Shown piece after piece: positions 41,501 through 53,700 of a stretch of DNA of 64,000 nucleotides. This DNA comes from Brugia malayi. Lineage: Eukaryota; Nematoda; Chromadorea; Rhabditida; Onchocercidae. Both the position numbers and the translations under genes were made by a program. The notes beneath the pieces are model-generated. The model saw only the letters and a list, made by a program, of their open reading frames with translations. It was not told the origin of the DNA and did no database searches. The stretch spans positions 23,552,221 to 23,616,220 of the forward strand of contig NW_025062479.1 of the NCBI RefSeq assembly GCF_000002995.4. Direction: 5' to 3'. How positions within the stretch are numbered: position 1 is the first letter of the stretch; every line of letters begins with the position of its first letter.

Positions 41501-43320
41501 GTGATAAAATGTTTAGTTTTAATTTAATAATAAATTAAATAAAAGCGTAAATTTGATTTTAATTAATAAATATGAATAAATATATTGATTTTTTGATTAA
41601 TTAAATATGTCAATTTAATTTTTAATTCTTTCATATTTTTTTTATTTTTCTTTGCTCTACTTAACATTTTTTATTAATAAAAAATTTTATTGTGATAAAA
41701 TGTTTGATTTTTGAAAGAATTAAAAATTAATCAAAAAAAAAATTTAATAATAAGCTAAATAAAAGCATAAATTTTGATTTTAATTAATAAAATAAATTTG
41801 ATTTTACTTAATAAACTAAATATATATATATAATGATTTTTTGATTAATTAAATATGCCAATTTAATTTTAATTCTTTCATTTTCTTTTACTTTTTTTTT
41901 TCACTACTTTATATTTTTTATAATAAAAAATTTTGTTGTGACAAAATGTTTAATTATAATTTAATAACAAACTAAAATTTGATTTCAATTAATAAACTAA
42001 ATATATATATATATATTGATAATTTAAATTTTTTTAACCTTTTCCTTTTTTTTTTTTTTTTTTTTTTGGGTTTTTGTATATTTTTTATATTATTATTTTA
42101 AAAATTTTACAATAAAGATTTGATAATTTTAAATTAACTTTAATTAATTCCAATTAATTATTTAGTTACCGTGTCATAAATCATTATTGGAAGGTGCACC
42201 ATCAAAAATTTATGATAACGAGCGCATATCACCGGCAAGTTGTGGTGGCTTATTTGGTGCACCAATGCCTTATGAATATATTACATCTGAAACAACTATT
42301 CGTGTTAGTTTATCATTTCTGATTAAAATATTCTATTATTCATTTCTGATTAAATATTCTATTATTCATTTTCAAATAATATTTGTAAATGAAATTATTT
42401 GTTTTTTAGGTAAATATGAATTTAAGAAAGCAGTTAAGAAGTCATTTGTAGATTGATTTAAAATTATTTTTTTATCTCAAAAAAATTTTTTTTTTTAATT
42501 TATTACTTTTTATCTGAGATTACATTTAAAAAAGAAAGAAAAAATTAATAATAATAATAATAATAAATTTGTTTAAGTTACAGAAAAAGAAAAAATCAAT
42601 TTATGAGTTTATATTTGATTACAATCATTTTTCTTCATTTCCTTTTAATTAAATTAAGTAATTAAGTTAAGCGTATATGGTTTAATTATTCTAATTCAAT
42701 GCAAAATTAATTTCATCTAATTTTTTAAAAACTAGCAGTTTAGCCTTAAAAAAAAAAAAAAAAAGGAGAAAAAATTTGATTTAAATTTAAAAAATTAATT
42801 TTTAAGGCACCTCAAGTAACAAATGAAATGCTTGCAAGGTATTACATAAATCAAACTATCCTCTCAACTGCTTTACATGTCAAATGTCCACGATGTCTTG
42901 TTAAGAGCAGTTGGTATGCGTAAGTTTTACGTCATAAACGTAAGCGTAAACGTGAACATAAACATATATTTGTCGTGGATATACCATTAGCAAATGTGAA
43001 AAATAAAGAGATTTATAACTTTTTTTATAACGTTTTATCAAATATTTTAATTTATATTAAATTAATAAAGCATAATTAATTAATCTCAACAATTTTATCA
43101 TTGAAATTAAAGTTGGAATTGAAATTAAAATAAATTAAGTATATAATTAATTGATTACACAATTTAGTGTAATTATACTATATTTTATTACAGATCAACG
43201 ATACCATTGCACTGTCGTCGACAATTAACTACGATAGAATTAGGTTGGCCTTACATTGCTAAATATTGCGATTTGGAAGAAGAAAAAGAGATGAATCTTG
43301 AAAAAATGATTTACTGCTAA
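38581..43320 (+). CDS. Cysteine-rich type II membrane protein, unrecognised family, 5' incomplete
   Basis: Six exons supported: 38581-38742, 40827-40943, 41260-41355, 42166-42303, 42807-42919 and 43194-43320 (stop TAA). All keep frame; 250 residues known, first exon with the ATG not found. The first visible exon encodes a basic stretch (SRRSRQERFLRYILRRKQ) followed by a 25-residue hydrophobic helix (CYIVLLFEF through LLLFFWL). Positive charges before the helix suggest the N-terminus is cytosolic and the remaining ~200 residues lumenal or extracellular. That part has ten cysteines, enough for five disulfides, with two N-glycosylation sites (NST, NQT) and motifs CDYEPIWEKP, SCGGLFGAP and KCPRC. 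I do not recognise the family; it could be a nematode-specific secretory or cuticle protein. Intron 1 is 2 kb, and an additional exon there cannot be ruled out. Confidence 0.6.
38905..39300. repeat. Two short tandem repeats in intron 1 of the membrane-protein gene
   Basis: First block, about 38905-39020: three copies of TTTTGAATTTAATTTAGTTCA. Second block, about 39172-39300: four copies of a ~34-40 bp unit with TTTGCGCCATATA(A/G)AACTTA. Confidence 0.8.
40490..40765. repeat. Imperfect tandem repeat with GATCTAATTAAAATCTTTT
   Basis: About five copies of a unit including CT(A/G)(T/C)GATCTAATTAAAATC and TTTTAAATTATTTCT, intronic. Confidence 0.75.
41365..42050. repeat. Diverged tandem duplications in intron 3 of the membrane-protein gene
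   Basis: Three to four copies of a 200-250 bp unit with GATTTTTTGATTAATTAAAT, TTAATTCTTTCATATT and TTGTGATAAAATGTTT. Copies differ by indels and point changes. Confidence 0.7.
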
Positions 43321-43640
43321 ATTATTTATTTATTTATTCAAAAGAAATATTAATTAAATTACATAATTGAATTGTTATATAATATTTAAAAGAAGCAAAA
43401 GTGATGAATGAATCTTTGAAAAAATGATTTACTGCTAAATTATTTATTTAATATAATATTTTATGCAAAAGAAATATTAATTAAATTATATAATTGAATT
43501 GTAATATAATATTTAAAAGAAGCAAAAGTGATGAATGAATCTTTGAAAAAATGATTTACTGCTAAATTATTTATTTAATATAATATTTTATGTAATAGAA
43601 AATTAATTAAATTAGATAATTGAATTGTAATATAATATCT
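43290..43640. repeat. Tandem repeat, about 125 bp, copying the 3' end of the membrane-protein CDS
   Basis: Three copies starting near 43290, 43405 and 43531. Each contains TTGAAAAAATGATTTACTGC followed by TAA, that is, the last codons of the upstream gene with its stop, then shared 3' UTR-like sequence. Confidence 0.9.
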
Positions 43641-43843
43641 AATTTTATGCTTACATTCTTTGAATCAAATACTTTTCATGCAATAATATTTCCTTACAAT
43701 TGCATTCATTAATAATTTCAAATTCCATCATCAATTAAAATTTAAGAAAATTTTGAGTTTAATAAAATTTAAAAATTACAATAAAAATTAGTTTTTGTCA
43801 TTGAATTAATCATTTCATTATATTATGCTTAGCATAATTTATT

Positions 43844-44455
43844 CGCATATATTTTGTTAATTACTATTAATTATTATTATATTAGTTATTATTATTATTC
43901 GTATATATTTTGTTAATTACTATTAATTATTATTATATTAGTTATTATTATTATTCGTATATATTTTGTTAATTACTATTAATTATTATTATATTAGTTA
44001 TTATTATTATTCGTATATATTTTGTTAATTACTATTAATTATTATATTATTATTATTATTATTCTATATATTTTGTTAATTACTATTAATTATTATTATT
44101 AGTTATTATTATTATTCTATATTTTGTTAATTACTATTAATTATTATTATTTTATTATTATTATTCGTATATATTTGTTAATTACTATTAATTATTATTA
44201 TATTAGTTATTATTATTATTCGTATATATTTTGTTAATTACTATTAATTATTATTATATTAGTTATTATTATTATTCTATATATTTTGTTAATTACTATT
44301 AATTATTATTATATTAGTTATTATTATTATTCGTATATATTTTGTTAATTACTATTAATTATTATTATATTATTAATTATGTTAGTTATTATTATTAATT
44401 ATTATTGTATCATTAATTATGTTAATTATTAATACTAATTATTATTATATTATTA
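43844..44455. repeat. Minisatellite, about 56 bp, ATT-rich
   Basis: About ten copies of a unit with CGTATATATTTTGTTAATTA, CTATTAATTATTATTATATT and AGTTATTATTATT, grading into plain ATT/AAT trinucleotides at the right end, where the ACOX3 coding region starts (minus-strand 3' end). Confidence 0.9.
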
Positions 44456-44456
44456 G

Positions 44457-46226
44457 TTATTGATTATTAATATTGTTATTATTATCATTATTATCACTAT
44501 TATTGCTATCAATTGATGATTCAATAGGAAATTGCATGAAATATTGGATAAGATTTTGGTAAATTTGCCCATCACTTAAACCTAATACGGAATGTAAAAA
44601 GAAATCCGGCAGAGACAAAGCATCACATATTGTAATAACATCAGGAAGAATCATTGCTTCTAATTTACGAAAACGTTTTTTTATCGTATTACCCCATTGT
44701 CCATTATTACAATAACCACCTGAAAATTTAATTTATTATCATTTGATTAATTTTCCTAAAAATTTCAAATTAATTAATATGGAATGTAAAAATATACTCG
44801 TTTACTTTCTACCTTGTTTACTTTTTATATAATTTATTTTCTTATCTTGTTTAATTTTTATATAATTTACTTTTTACTTGATTTAATTTTTATATAGTTT
44901 ATTTTCTTATCTTGTTTACTTTTTATATAATTTACTTTTTACTTGATTTACTTTTTATATAGTTTATTTTCTTATCTTGTTTACTTTTTATATAATTTAT
45001 TTTTTACCTTGTTTACTTTTTATATTGTTTACTATTTGCTAATCAATAATTATTAACTCTTTGATAACTAACCAATGTAAAACGTTGCGATATGCTTATC
45101 AATGGAGCTATAAGCGTACAGAAGAGCACAACGATGTAAAACTTCTCGGATAGATTCCGGAGCTTTTTGTAAAGAATTCCGGAAATCATTCAGTATGGTT
45201 AGTTCACAATAAGCATATGTGATCATTTTGTATTGTTCACTCTGTGCTTGTCGCTTATCAATGCCTTGGTTAATTTTATCACTGATATCATCTTTAACCT
45301 TTGATATGAGAAAGTGTAACAGCCAAACATACGCATTTGCAATATCTGTAAATTATAAAGAAAAGATAATATATTGATAACATTTTATCTTATCATTAAA
45401 TGCCAAATATAGTATTAACAGTTATATCATAATGATAAGTTGCTGTTAAACTTTTTAATAAAGTAATTAAAACAAAGAATTAAAATAAATTGGAAAAAAA
45501 AAACTCTAAATAGAAATCGAAATATTTCAAATCATATCATTTATTTATAAAATTCAGAAGCTGATACTATTAATAATTCGTTAAGTATTTGTCACCAAAT
45601 AATTTTGTCACCTTAAGAAATTTTGAAAGAACTTTATTTTTTCAAATTTTCCTTTTTTTTTTTTTTTTTCTTTTTTAAAGTGAAAAATAGTGTAAAAAGA
45701 AAAAACCTTCTAAGGCATCATCATTCCAGGTTGAGAATTTTTTCGGCTTCATTGCTAAAAAAGTCAAACTTCGAAGAGGCGAATCATTCCAATTATATGA
45801 CTTTTCGTCATACAATGAAATTAATGCATAAGTTACTTGTTGCATTAAAATATTATTGTCACCTTCAAAAGTTCGTGCTGGATCAAAAGCATTGCGAAGA
45901 TCGTTCAATCTTGAACTTTTCAAAAATCTTAAAAAAATTAAAAAATTAAACTTTCATTGGTTGATTAATAATTGAAGGTATTCTTCTAAAATTCAAAATA
46001 ATGAAACAATACTTTGCTTTGTATTAAAATATGGAATATTTTTTGAAATTTTAAAATTACTTAATGACTAGAAATTAAAGTATAATATTAACTAAATCTT
46101 ATTGTAACTCTTTGATTAAATTTTAAGATTAATTTTTTTTTAAGTCAAAAAAAAAAAAAAAAAATGCATCTAACTGATAAAAATTATCCAATCAAATTAT
46201 AATATCTAATAATTTAACTAATTCGG

Positions 46227-46260
<34 letters not shown>

Positions 46261-48599
46261 AATTTTAAAAATAAAATAAAATATTAGCAAACCCATATGC
46301 ACCACAAGCAAGACGAGCATCATCTAAAGCATTAACACCTTCTTCTGTTGATAATACTTTTGCTGCACAACTAAGAATTTGTATTTCTCGTGATAACATC
46401 AACTATAAAATTTCAATTATTAAATTTTTCCTTTTTTAATTTCTCTATTTTAGAATATATTTTACAAAAACGCTAAATCATTTTTATATTTTCAATTTTC
46501 TTTTTTTTTAATAACTATATGAATAAATTATTATAAAATAAGCCTAACAATAATGATAGCAATAATAAATAAAATAATAAAGCAACATTTATTGCTATAT
46601 TATCTTTGTTATAAATAAAATGATTAATGAAAGAAAATTTTTTATAAAAAAAATTTAAATTTGAAAAAATTTTTTATTTAATGGAAATTATAAAATAAAC
46701 AGTAATTTAAAAAACAAACAAACAAACAAATAAACAAACAAACAAACATCATATGGAAGTTTTTCATTTTTTGTACAATAAATAAAATGCTTATAACAAA
46801 TTGAAATAAATTTGCGATAAAAAATTGTCAAAGCTATTGATGTCGCAATATGTGGAAAAATTCGGCGCTGTTGCATCGGATATTCAATAATTGATTGCTC
46901 TTCTATAAGATCATAAAATATCAATCAGATAGTATGGCACTAGTAATAATGAAAAAATAAATAAATAAATAAATAATATACAAGAAGAGATAAATTATCT
47001 ATTTTAAATTTTTAAATTTAAATAAGCAAATTAAGCAAAAAATTTAAAATTATTTAAAAATTAAAATCGATAAAATATCAATCAGATAGTACGATACTAG
47101 TAATAATGAAAAAAATGTATACAAGAAGAAATAAATTATCTATTAAATTTTGAATTTTTAAATTTAAATAAGCAAATTAAGCAAAAAATTTAAAATTATT
47201 TAAAAATTAAAATCGATAAAATATCAATCAAATAGTATGATACTAGTAATAATGGAAAAAAAGTGATATATAAGAAGAGACAAATTATCTATTAAATTTT
47301 GAATTTTTAAATTTAAATGGCAGATTAAGTAAAAAATTTAAAATTATATGAATCAAAATAGTTGAAATAGTATATGAATGATATGTAATTAGTTAAATTC
47401 TACAATCAAATGGTAAAAAATATACGTTAAAATTTATTAAAATATTCAATGAAAGAAATTTTTATGAAGCATTATTTAAATTAATTATTATCAAAAGTTT
47501 TTTTTTTTTTTTTATTTCAATTTTAATTTTTTAAATTTTCAAATGCTATAAAGGAGTAAATTTGTTGTTATTGTTGTTGCTAATAACCTGTTTGATTAGC
47601 CATACGAAATTGTTTTCGAATAGCTGAATAACGTGTTGCTATGATTACAGCAAGTCGATTTGCCATTATGCCTTTTCCGACGACAGTTGCGCGTCCAATA
47701 GATAGAATTGATAGATTTGCTAATTGTTGCTCTTTGATAGTCTGTTGACAAAAAAAAAAATGAGAAGAAGAAAGATGAAAAAAATTTTTTCCTTACAAAA
47801 AATTGATAATAAATAAATATTATATTTAAATATAAAAATGAAATTTTTTTTTTTTTGTAATTGAAAAATAAACAAATTTATTTACCTTAAAAATTGATTG
47901 ATAAGTACCATTCGGATGAACGGTTGCAAATCGATTTAATAATGCATTCAAATGAAAGCGATGTTTGTTAAATTTAATCCAACCATTATCAATACTATTC
48001 CAATCACCAATCTTCTCACCCATATCACCTATTGTGATACCTTTCAAAGGTTTCATCGTTTTAAAATGACGAATTTGCATGCAAAATGCATGCAAACCAT
48101 AGCATGCATGATTGATGTAAAGTTGTGCAAAAATAATTGCATGCGTTGCATTCATAGCTATAAAATTAAAAAATAAAAAATTTAATTAAAAAAATTTTTT
48201 AAATTTTTAAAATGAAAGATTTAATTAAAATGAAAGGTTTAATTAAAAGATTCAAAAATTAATGAAAAAAAAAAAAAAAAAAGAAAGATTAATTGAAAGA
48301 TTTAATTTCGAACAAAAAAAAAAAAATAAATAAATAAAAATGAAAAATTAGAAAATTGAAAAAAGAAGAGGAGAAAAAAATTATCAAAAATAATGATTAT
48401 TACTGATAATCTTATTATCACTAATGCAATGATTATTTATATTACCAGGAGATTATTGATTAGGAAATAAGCAATAAAAGTAAGTAATGAATATTATCTT
48501 ATTGCTATAAAGTATGATAAGTGATAAATGATAACTGATAATAATATATAATTAATTGGTAGTGGAAATTTTCTTTTTTGTTATTCGTATTCTTTCACA

Positions 48600-48634
<35 letters not shown>

Positions 48635-49956
48635 CAGAAGATGAACCTAAATTTCCGGCCCAGCATTTCATTGCTTCATCATCCGGTGTGTGCATTACGA
48701 ATTGACCTTTGTCATAATGACATTCAGTACGGATTGAATTTACATCTGAGCCATGCGACAATTCCGTTAAACAAAAACAACCAACAATCTTTAATTTATT
48801 GCTTTCACAAATATCAATAATGTTAATTTCAGTTTTATTTCATTATAAATTGTTTTAATTCTTTATTTCAGTACAAATTCAAAATCAAAATAATAAATAG
48901 CATAGATAATTGTGTAAATATATTTGCCATTTACAATAATTTTATGAATGATAACGCATTTAAATGAATTTGAACCAAAAAAAAAATTTGTTTTGTAAAC
49001 AAAATATGATGAATTGAAAGAGATGTAAAGACCTCATTATTCATGCATTTCTCGAGAATTTGTTGATGACGATTTGTTCCCATTGATAAAACTGTGATAT
49101 AAAAGATTGCATTGATATAAAATTTTGTTGCTAAACTTTGATCATAGCTTTCTAGCACTTCCGTAAAATCCACAAATCTTTCAGGATTTGTTTTAAGCTA
49201 AAATATCATTTTAATACAATGAATAGAAGAAAATGAGAATTTAAAAATAAAATATTTTATATTATTAGGGAAAATAATTTAATATACATAAGAATGTTTC
49301 AAAATCTTTTAATAAATTAAAAGTAATGTGAGAAAAATAGATTAATCCACAAACCCCATCAAATTTGATAAAATTATAATTTAAAAGTTGTTTCCATCGT
49401 TGATTACATATTTGACGGCTTTCATTCATTGTTAATATACGCCAATCACGAACAAAAACATTATCATTACGAAGTATTTCAAACATTTTATTCTAAATTA
49501 TGCCCAAAAATAAAATATTAGTGAATTTGAAATTGAATAATTTATAAAAGTTAAAATTTAATATCAAATCAGTATATACACAGAAATTTGCAAAGGAAAC
49601 TTCAATTTAAATTTACTACAATTAAGTAATTTTAATTAAAATAATACGCATTTTCGATTATGTCTCTTTTTTTTTTTTTTCAAATTGCACAAAGAGTGAA
49701 ATTTAGGAGAGAAATTAAATTCCTACTTGAATAGAATAATCATTGACAACTAAATAAAATCAACTGATAATGATCAAACTGATAAAGTTTTTGTAATTAG
49801 GAACCAATTAGTTACCTTAAATTGAATACTCTCCGAACCATACAGCCATTCCTGTAGATCACAGCAAGAGAATTTCGCCATTTGTTGATATTTCAATAAA
49901 TTGCTATTTATTTCAAGAGAAGCAGTTAACTGATATGATGGCATCATGAAAATCAT
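44457..49956 (-). CDS. ACOX3: Acyl-CoA oxidase, ACOX3 type
   Basis: FAD-dependent peroxisomal acyl-CoA oxidase, closest in pattern to ACOX3 (branched-chain/pristanoyl). 11 exons in transcript order: 49956-49816, 49492-49355, 49197-49033, 48788-48647, 48157-47886, 47741-47588, 46902-46748, 46402-46293, 45927-45707, 45345-45073 and 44719-44457; 677 residues (human ACOX3 about 700). Landmarks are VGCFCLTELSHGSDVNSIRT, GWIKFNKHRF..LLNRFATVHPNGTY, IATRYSAIRKQF, IEYPMQQRRIFPHIAT, TFEGDNNILMQQ and, near the end, LPDFFLHSVLGLSDGQIYQNL. The family motif ACGGHGY reads ACGAYGF, and the acidic position before it is Asp rather than Glu. The C-terminus is a Ser/Asp/Asn-rich tail ending NNNNINNQ without an SKL-like signal. 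Exon 1 and its upstream region are duplicated in inverse orientation beyond CDK9. The start is taken at 49956; another in-frame ATG lies 9 nt further in. Confidence 0.9.
44790..45040. repeat. Tandem repeat, about 65 bp, in ACOX3 intron 10
   Basis: About 3.5 copies of a unit with TATCTTGTTTACTTTTTATA and TAATTTACTTTTTACTTGAT. Confidence 0.8.
46905..47345. repeat. Tandem repeat, about 147 bp, in ACOX3 intron 6
   Basis: Three copies containing AATATCAATCA(G/A)ATAGTA, CTAGTAATAATG, ACAAATTATCTATTAAATTT and AAATCGATAAAATATC. The array starts right beside the exon 7 acceptor. Confidence 0.85.
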
Positions 49957-50730
49957 CGCCAATTTATTTAGAAATTTCTGAGCGATGAATTTGCTAAAAT
50001 TCTAAAATTATTGTTCAACATTAGAATTAATCGTTTAAATCCAATTTCATTTGTTTTATCTTAATTAAATGCTTGAAAATACGGCTATCAATTCTGAGAG
50101 AAAATAAAATCCCTTGGAGAAATACACAAAATTGACCAATCATAAAATTACATCACAGGTTCTGGCCAAAGCTCAACAAATCACTGATATGTAATATCGC
50201 CACAAGCAATTGAGAGATAATTGTCTCTCTTCCTCCACCTTAAATTAGACTCAATTTGTAGCACATCTCCAATAAGATATTCTATTCAACAGAGTGAAAT
50301 GTCACCTAAAAATGACATTACAATCAGTCCTCTAAAACATTTGTCCAATTCGGTCTTTTTCTTGCAATATATTTCCAATAATTTCAGATTGCTTTATTCT
50401 GATTAATTCAATTGTACAGGAAATATAATTAAGTAATGCAAACAAAAGAAGACAACAATTAATCGATTAAGAATTATAGGCAATATAATATGAAATAATG
50501 AAAGATAATTTCCATTTCTCAACACATCAAATTGTATTTAGAACAGCAAATGAAAACAGCACAAAGAATGAAGTATTTAATTACTTTGTAGCATCATAAA
50601 TACAAGTCTAAACAATTCCAATTTAAGTAATTCAATCCGCTCGAAACATGTTACCATTTGGTCACAAATTACAAAAAAAAAAACACAGTGTCCATACATG
50701 CATACAATTACCGCTCTATTTAATTTCCAT
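49807..50730 (+). repeat. Left arm of a 0.92 kb inverted repeat around CDK9
   Basis: Reverse complement of 53995-54929, nearly identical over the whole length, with only scattered substitutions and a few short indels. It contains ACOX3 exon 1, the first bases of its intron (to about GTAACTAAT) and ~0.77 kb of upstream sequence. Similarity stops abruptly just inside the intron at 49807 and at 50730, next to a three-copy 42-bp repeat. Confidence 0.93.
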
Positions 50731-50743
50731 TTATTAAAAATGA

Positions 50744-50865
50744 CCTGAATTTAAGTATTCTAATTTAGATATCGTGAAAAATGAGCTGAATTTAAGTATT
50801 CTAATTTAGAAATCGTAAAAAATGAGCTGAATTTAAGTATTCTAATTTAGAAATCGTATCTCGAA
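50744..50865. repeat. Three-copy 42-bp tandem repeat at the inner edge of the left arm
   Basis: Three copies of a unit with GAGCTGAATTTAAGTATTCT and AATTTAGAAATCGT (first copy GACCTGAAT.. and AGATATCG), followed by a run of about 21 A. There is no counterpart at the right arm. Confidence 0.85.
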
Positions 50866-51273
50866 ATTGTAAAAAAAAAAAAAAAAAAAAAGAAATTGAA
50901 ATTGAGAAATGTACTGTTCCTTTGATGCTGTTTTGATGGATAAATGAGGAATATTGAGGATATTAAAATATTTTTGATAATTTTTTACATCAATCACTAA
51001 GCATTATAAATTAATTATTGAATTATTGAATTTGTATTATTATAAAATTGAATTATTATAAATTAATTATTGAATTAATCATTGATTAATTAAATATTGA
51101 GAGACGACAATTTTCAATGTGAGTTCTGTATTATTGGATTTTAAGGTTTGATAGCCATTGATCCGCTGATAGTCGATAAAGAAGGAAGGATTGATGATTG
51201 TTGGTTAAGCGTTGGTATGTTTCGTACTCAAGGTGATACGGACGTTGTCACGTCATACACGTGACTTTCAAAA

Positions 51274-51297
51274 ATGACTTATCAAATAATAAGTCAT
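51274..51297. promoter_or_regulatory. Perfect 9-bp hairpin in the CDK9 leader region
   Basis: ATGACTTAT and ATAAGTCAT separated by 6 nt, ending 14 nt before the TTTCAG acceptor at 51306-51311. CRE/E-box-like words (GTCACGTCAT, CACGTGAC) lie just upstream at 51247-51264. Whether it acts in DNA or in the outron RNA is unknown. Confidence 0.45.
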
Positions 51298-51326
51298 CCA
51301 TAGCATTTCAGTTTATTTAGGCTGAA

Positions 51327-53700
51327 ATGCAAAACAATCATCTTCCTCAGCAGTCTCATTCATTTGGCGCAAATGCCAGTACATCATCGATTCCAGTCAC
51401 GTCATCAATGTTACATCCATCAAAAGAAGATCTCGCATTAATGGATCGACAAAAGGTTATTTTTATTTATTCACATATAATAAAATTATATTGTTGCATT
51501 CAATGTAGAATAGGTTAAGTTGCACTATGGAACAGAGTTTATGAATAAATTAATTTGATGCTATTTGATTTTAGGTGACACCTGAATTGATGAGATATAC
51601 GGAAAGATTTGAATTTCCATACATCACTGATGTTACTAACTATGAAAAGTTGGCAAAAATTGGTCAAGGGACATTCGGGTAACTTTTTTTCGAGCAAAAC
51701 AGTCAAGTTCATGAAAATTTGACGATTGTACTTATTACTTGAAGGGAAGTATTCAAAGCGCGTTGTAAACGTACGGGTCGAATCGTTGCTCTGAAGAAGA
51801 TTTTAATGGAGAATGAGAAGGAAGGAGTATGTTTTTTTTTTTTAGTTTATTTGCTTGCTAACCACTTTTGTATCGTTATAATGTAAGTTAGAACTTTGAA
51901 TTTTTTTAGAGGAGATGTTAGTGATTTTTTGTACTGTTGCAGTTTCCAATAACAGCCTTACGAGAAGTGAAAATGTTGCAGAAACTAAAGCATAAACATA
52001 TTACTGAATTGATAGAGATATGCAGTAGCAGAGGTATATTGTTCATAAATTTTCACTTGAAGGTTTTTATCATATTGTCACTTAAAATTTCAGCAATTTT
52101 ATGTTTTATGTTTTCACTTCAGCATCAGTACATAATCGAGAGCGTAGTACCTTTTATTTGGTATTTTCCTTCTGTGAGCATGATCTTGCTGGTCTTTTGT
52201 CAAATACCAGTGTTCGTCTTTCTTTGGTACATATCAAAACATTGATGAAACATTTGTTAGAGGGTCTTTATCAGATACATTTTGCAAAAATATTGCATCG
52301 CGATATGAAGGTATGTTATATTTCTCTACACATCGTACGCAACTTTATCTATTCGACTGCTCAAGTTAAACATATCTGCGTCAACAACACTTCATATTTT
52401 TACGAGACAGAAGCTGGCAAGGACATTCTGTGAATTTAAATTAGTGAATATTGACTTCGGTTGAAATTTTATCCATGTTTTAGGCTGCAAATGTTTTAAT
52501 TACAAAAGATGGCATATTGAAGTTAGCGGACTTTGGTCTGGCGCGACCTCTCTTTTCAAAATTACCTGGTATTTCATATTGTGTTGTTGCGGTTGATCAT
52601 CGCTATCACAATGAGCAATTAGTTATACAACAGCACATTTTGATTGCTGTGTAACTTTTTGATAGTGTTAAAGCCTCTGCAATCATGGTTACTTGATAAG
52701 AGTTGTTGAATATAGCTTTCTATTTTGTTTTCAGGTCAACCAGAGCACTGTTATACGAATCGTGTTGTGACTTTGTGGTACCGTCCTCCTGAATTGCTTC
52801 TTGGTGAGCGTCATTATGGTCCACAAATCGATATGTGGGGTGCGGGTTGTATAATGGCTGAATTATGGACACGTACCCCTATTCTGCAAGTATGTTATCG
52901 GAATTACAGCGTTTTGGAGCAGTCACTTGAAGTCATATCGTAATTCCTAAAACCAAATGTTGAACTGTGTCTTTATTCATTAGTTTTTGGATCCAAATTT
53001 ATCTTGAAGTAGTTCTGAAACTGGAGAATGAATTTCAGGGTGAAAGTGAACAAAAGCAGTTGTCGTTGATATCCAATCTTTGTGGAAGTATCAACCCGCA
53101 AACCTGGAGAGGTGTCGAAAACTTACCGCTTTATAGCAAAATGGAGCTTCAACAGAATCTAAATCGTCGTGTGGTTGAACGCTTGGAAGCCTATGTTAGA
53201 GTAGGTCTTGAATTTTTATATAAAATGCAGCATATCTCAGATTTGAACATTATAAATAATGGAACCCGTGAGTTAGCCATTTTTTTCTTTTCAAGGATCG
53301 AAATGCCTTGAATTTGATCGATAGTCTCCTGGTTCTGGATCCATCCCTGCGTCTTGACGCTGAACAGGCTCTCGATCATTTGTTTTTCTTCACACAGCCT
53401 CATCCGGCAGCTGATGTTAAAGACTTAATGAGCACAATCTCGGTTTGTTATTTTATTGGTTTATTTTATACCATTCTTCGATCAATAAAACTTCGAATTT
53501 TTGATTTCGAACTTATTCTTATACTGACTATTTCAATTCTTTTGAATTTTTTTTTTTTTTTTTTTCAGACAAGTTTGTTTGAATATACAGCTGGAAGAGG
53601 CGCTCATAGTGGAAGAGGTCGTGGTGTACATCATCAAAATCGTCAGAACATTCGTCCGTCAATGGCATCACAGGGACAGTACGTTGATATGGTGTTCTGA
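51327..53700 (+). CDS. CDK9: Cyclin-dependent kinase 9 (P-TEFb kinase)
   Basis: Catalytic subunit of P-TEFb; with cyclin T it phosphorylates the RNA polymerase II CTD and pause factors in the nucleus. Exons: 51327-51455, 51575-51678, 51745-51826, 51943-52033, 52123-52310, 52484-52568, 52735-52889, 53039-53200, 53296-53442 and 53569-53700; 424 residues, frame kept throughout. Glycine loop IGQGTFG is at 72-78, catalytic Lys95 in VALKK, and the diagnostic PITALRE helix at 107-113. HRD is at 194-196, DFG at 214-216, and the activation-loop Thr234 in [18 protein letters not shown] corresponds to human Thr186. After the kinase fold come [16 protein letters not shown] and a Gly/Arg/Gln-rich tail ending YVDMVF. 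The N-terminal 50 residues are Ser/Asn/Gln-rich and longer than in human CDK9. Acceptor-like AGs at 51311 and 51320, close to the ATG, suggest SL trans-splicing. All catalytic residues are intact. The gene sits between the two inverted-repeat arms. Confidence 0.96.

Noticed and set aside
50221..50406. 61-codon frame present in both inverted-repeat arms (also 54323-54508) with two amino-acid changes
   Set aside because: It is antisense to the ACOX3 upstream region and persists only because the arms are nearly identical; no domain, splice or start context.
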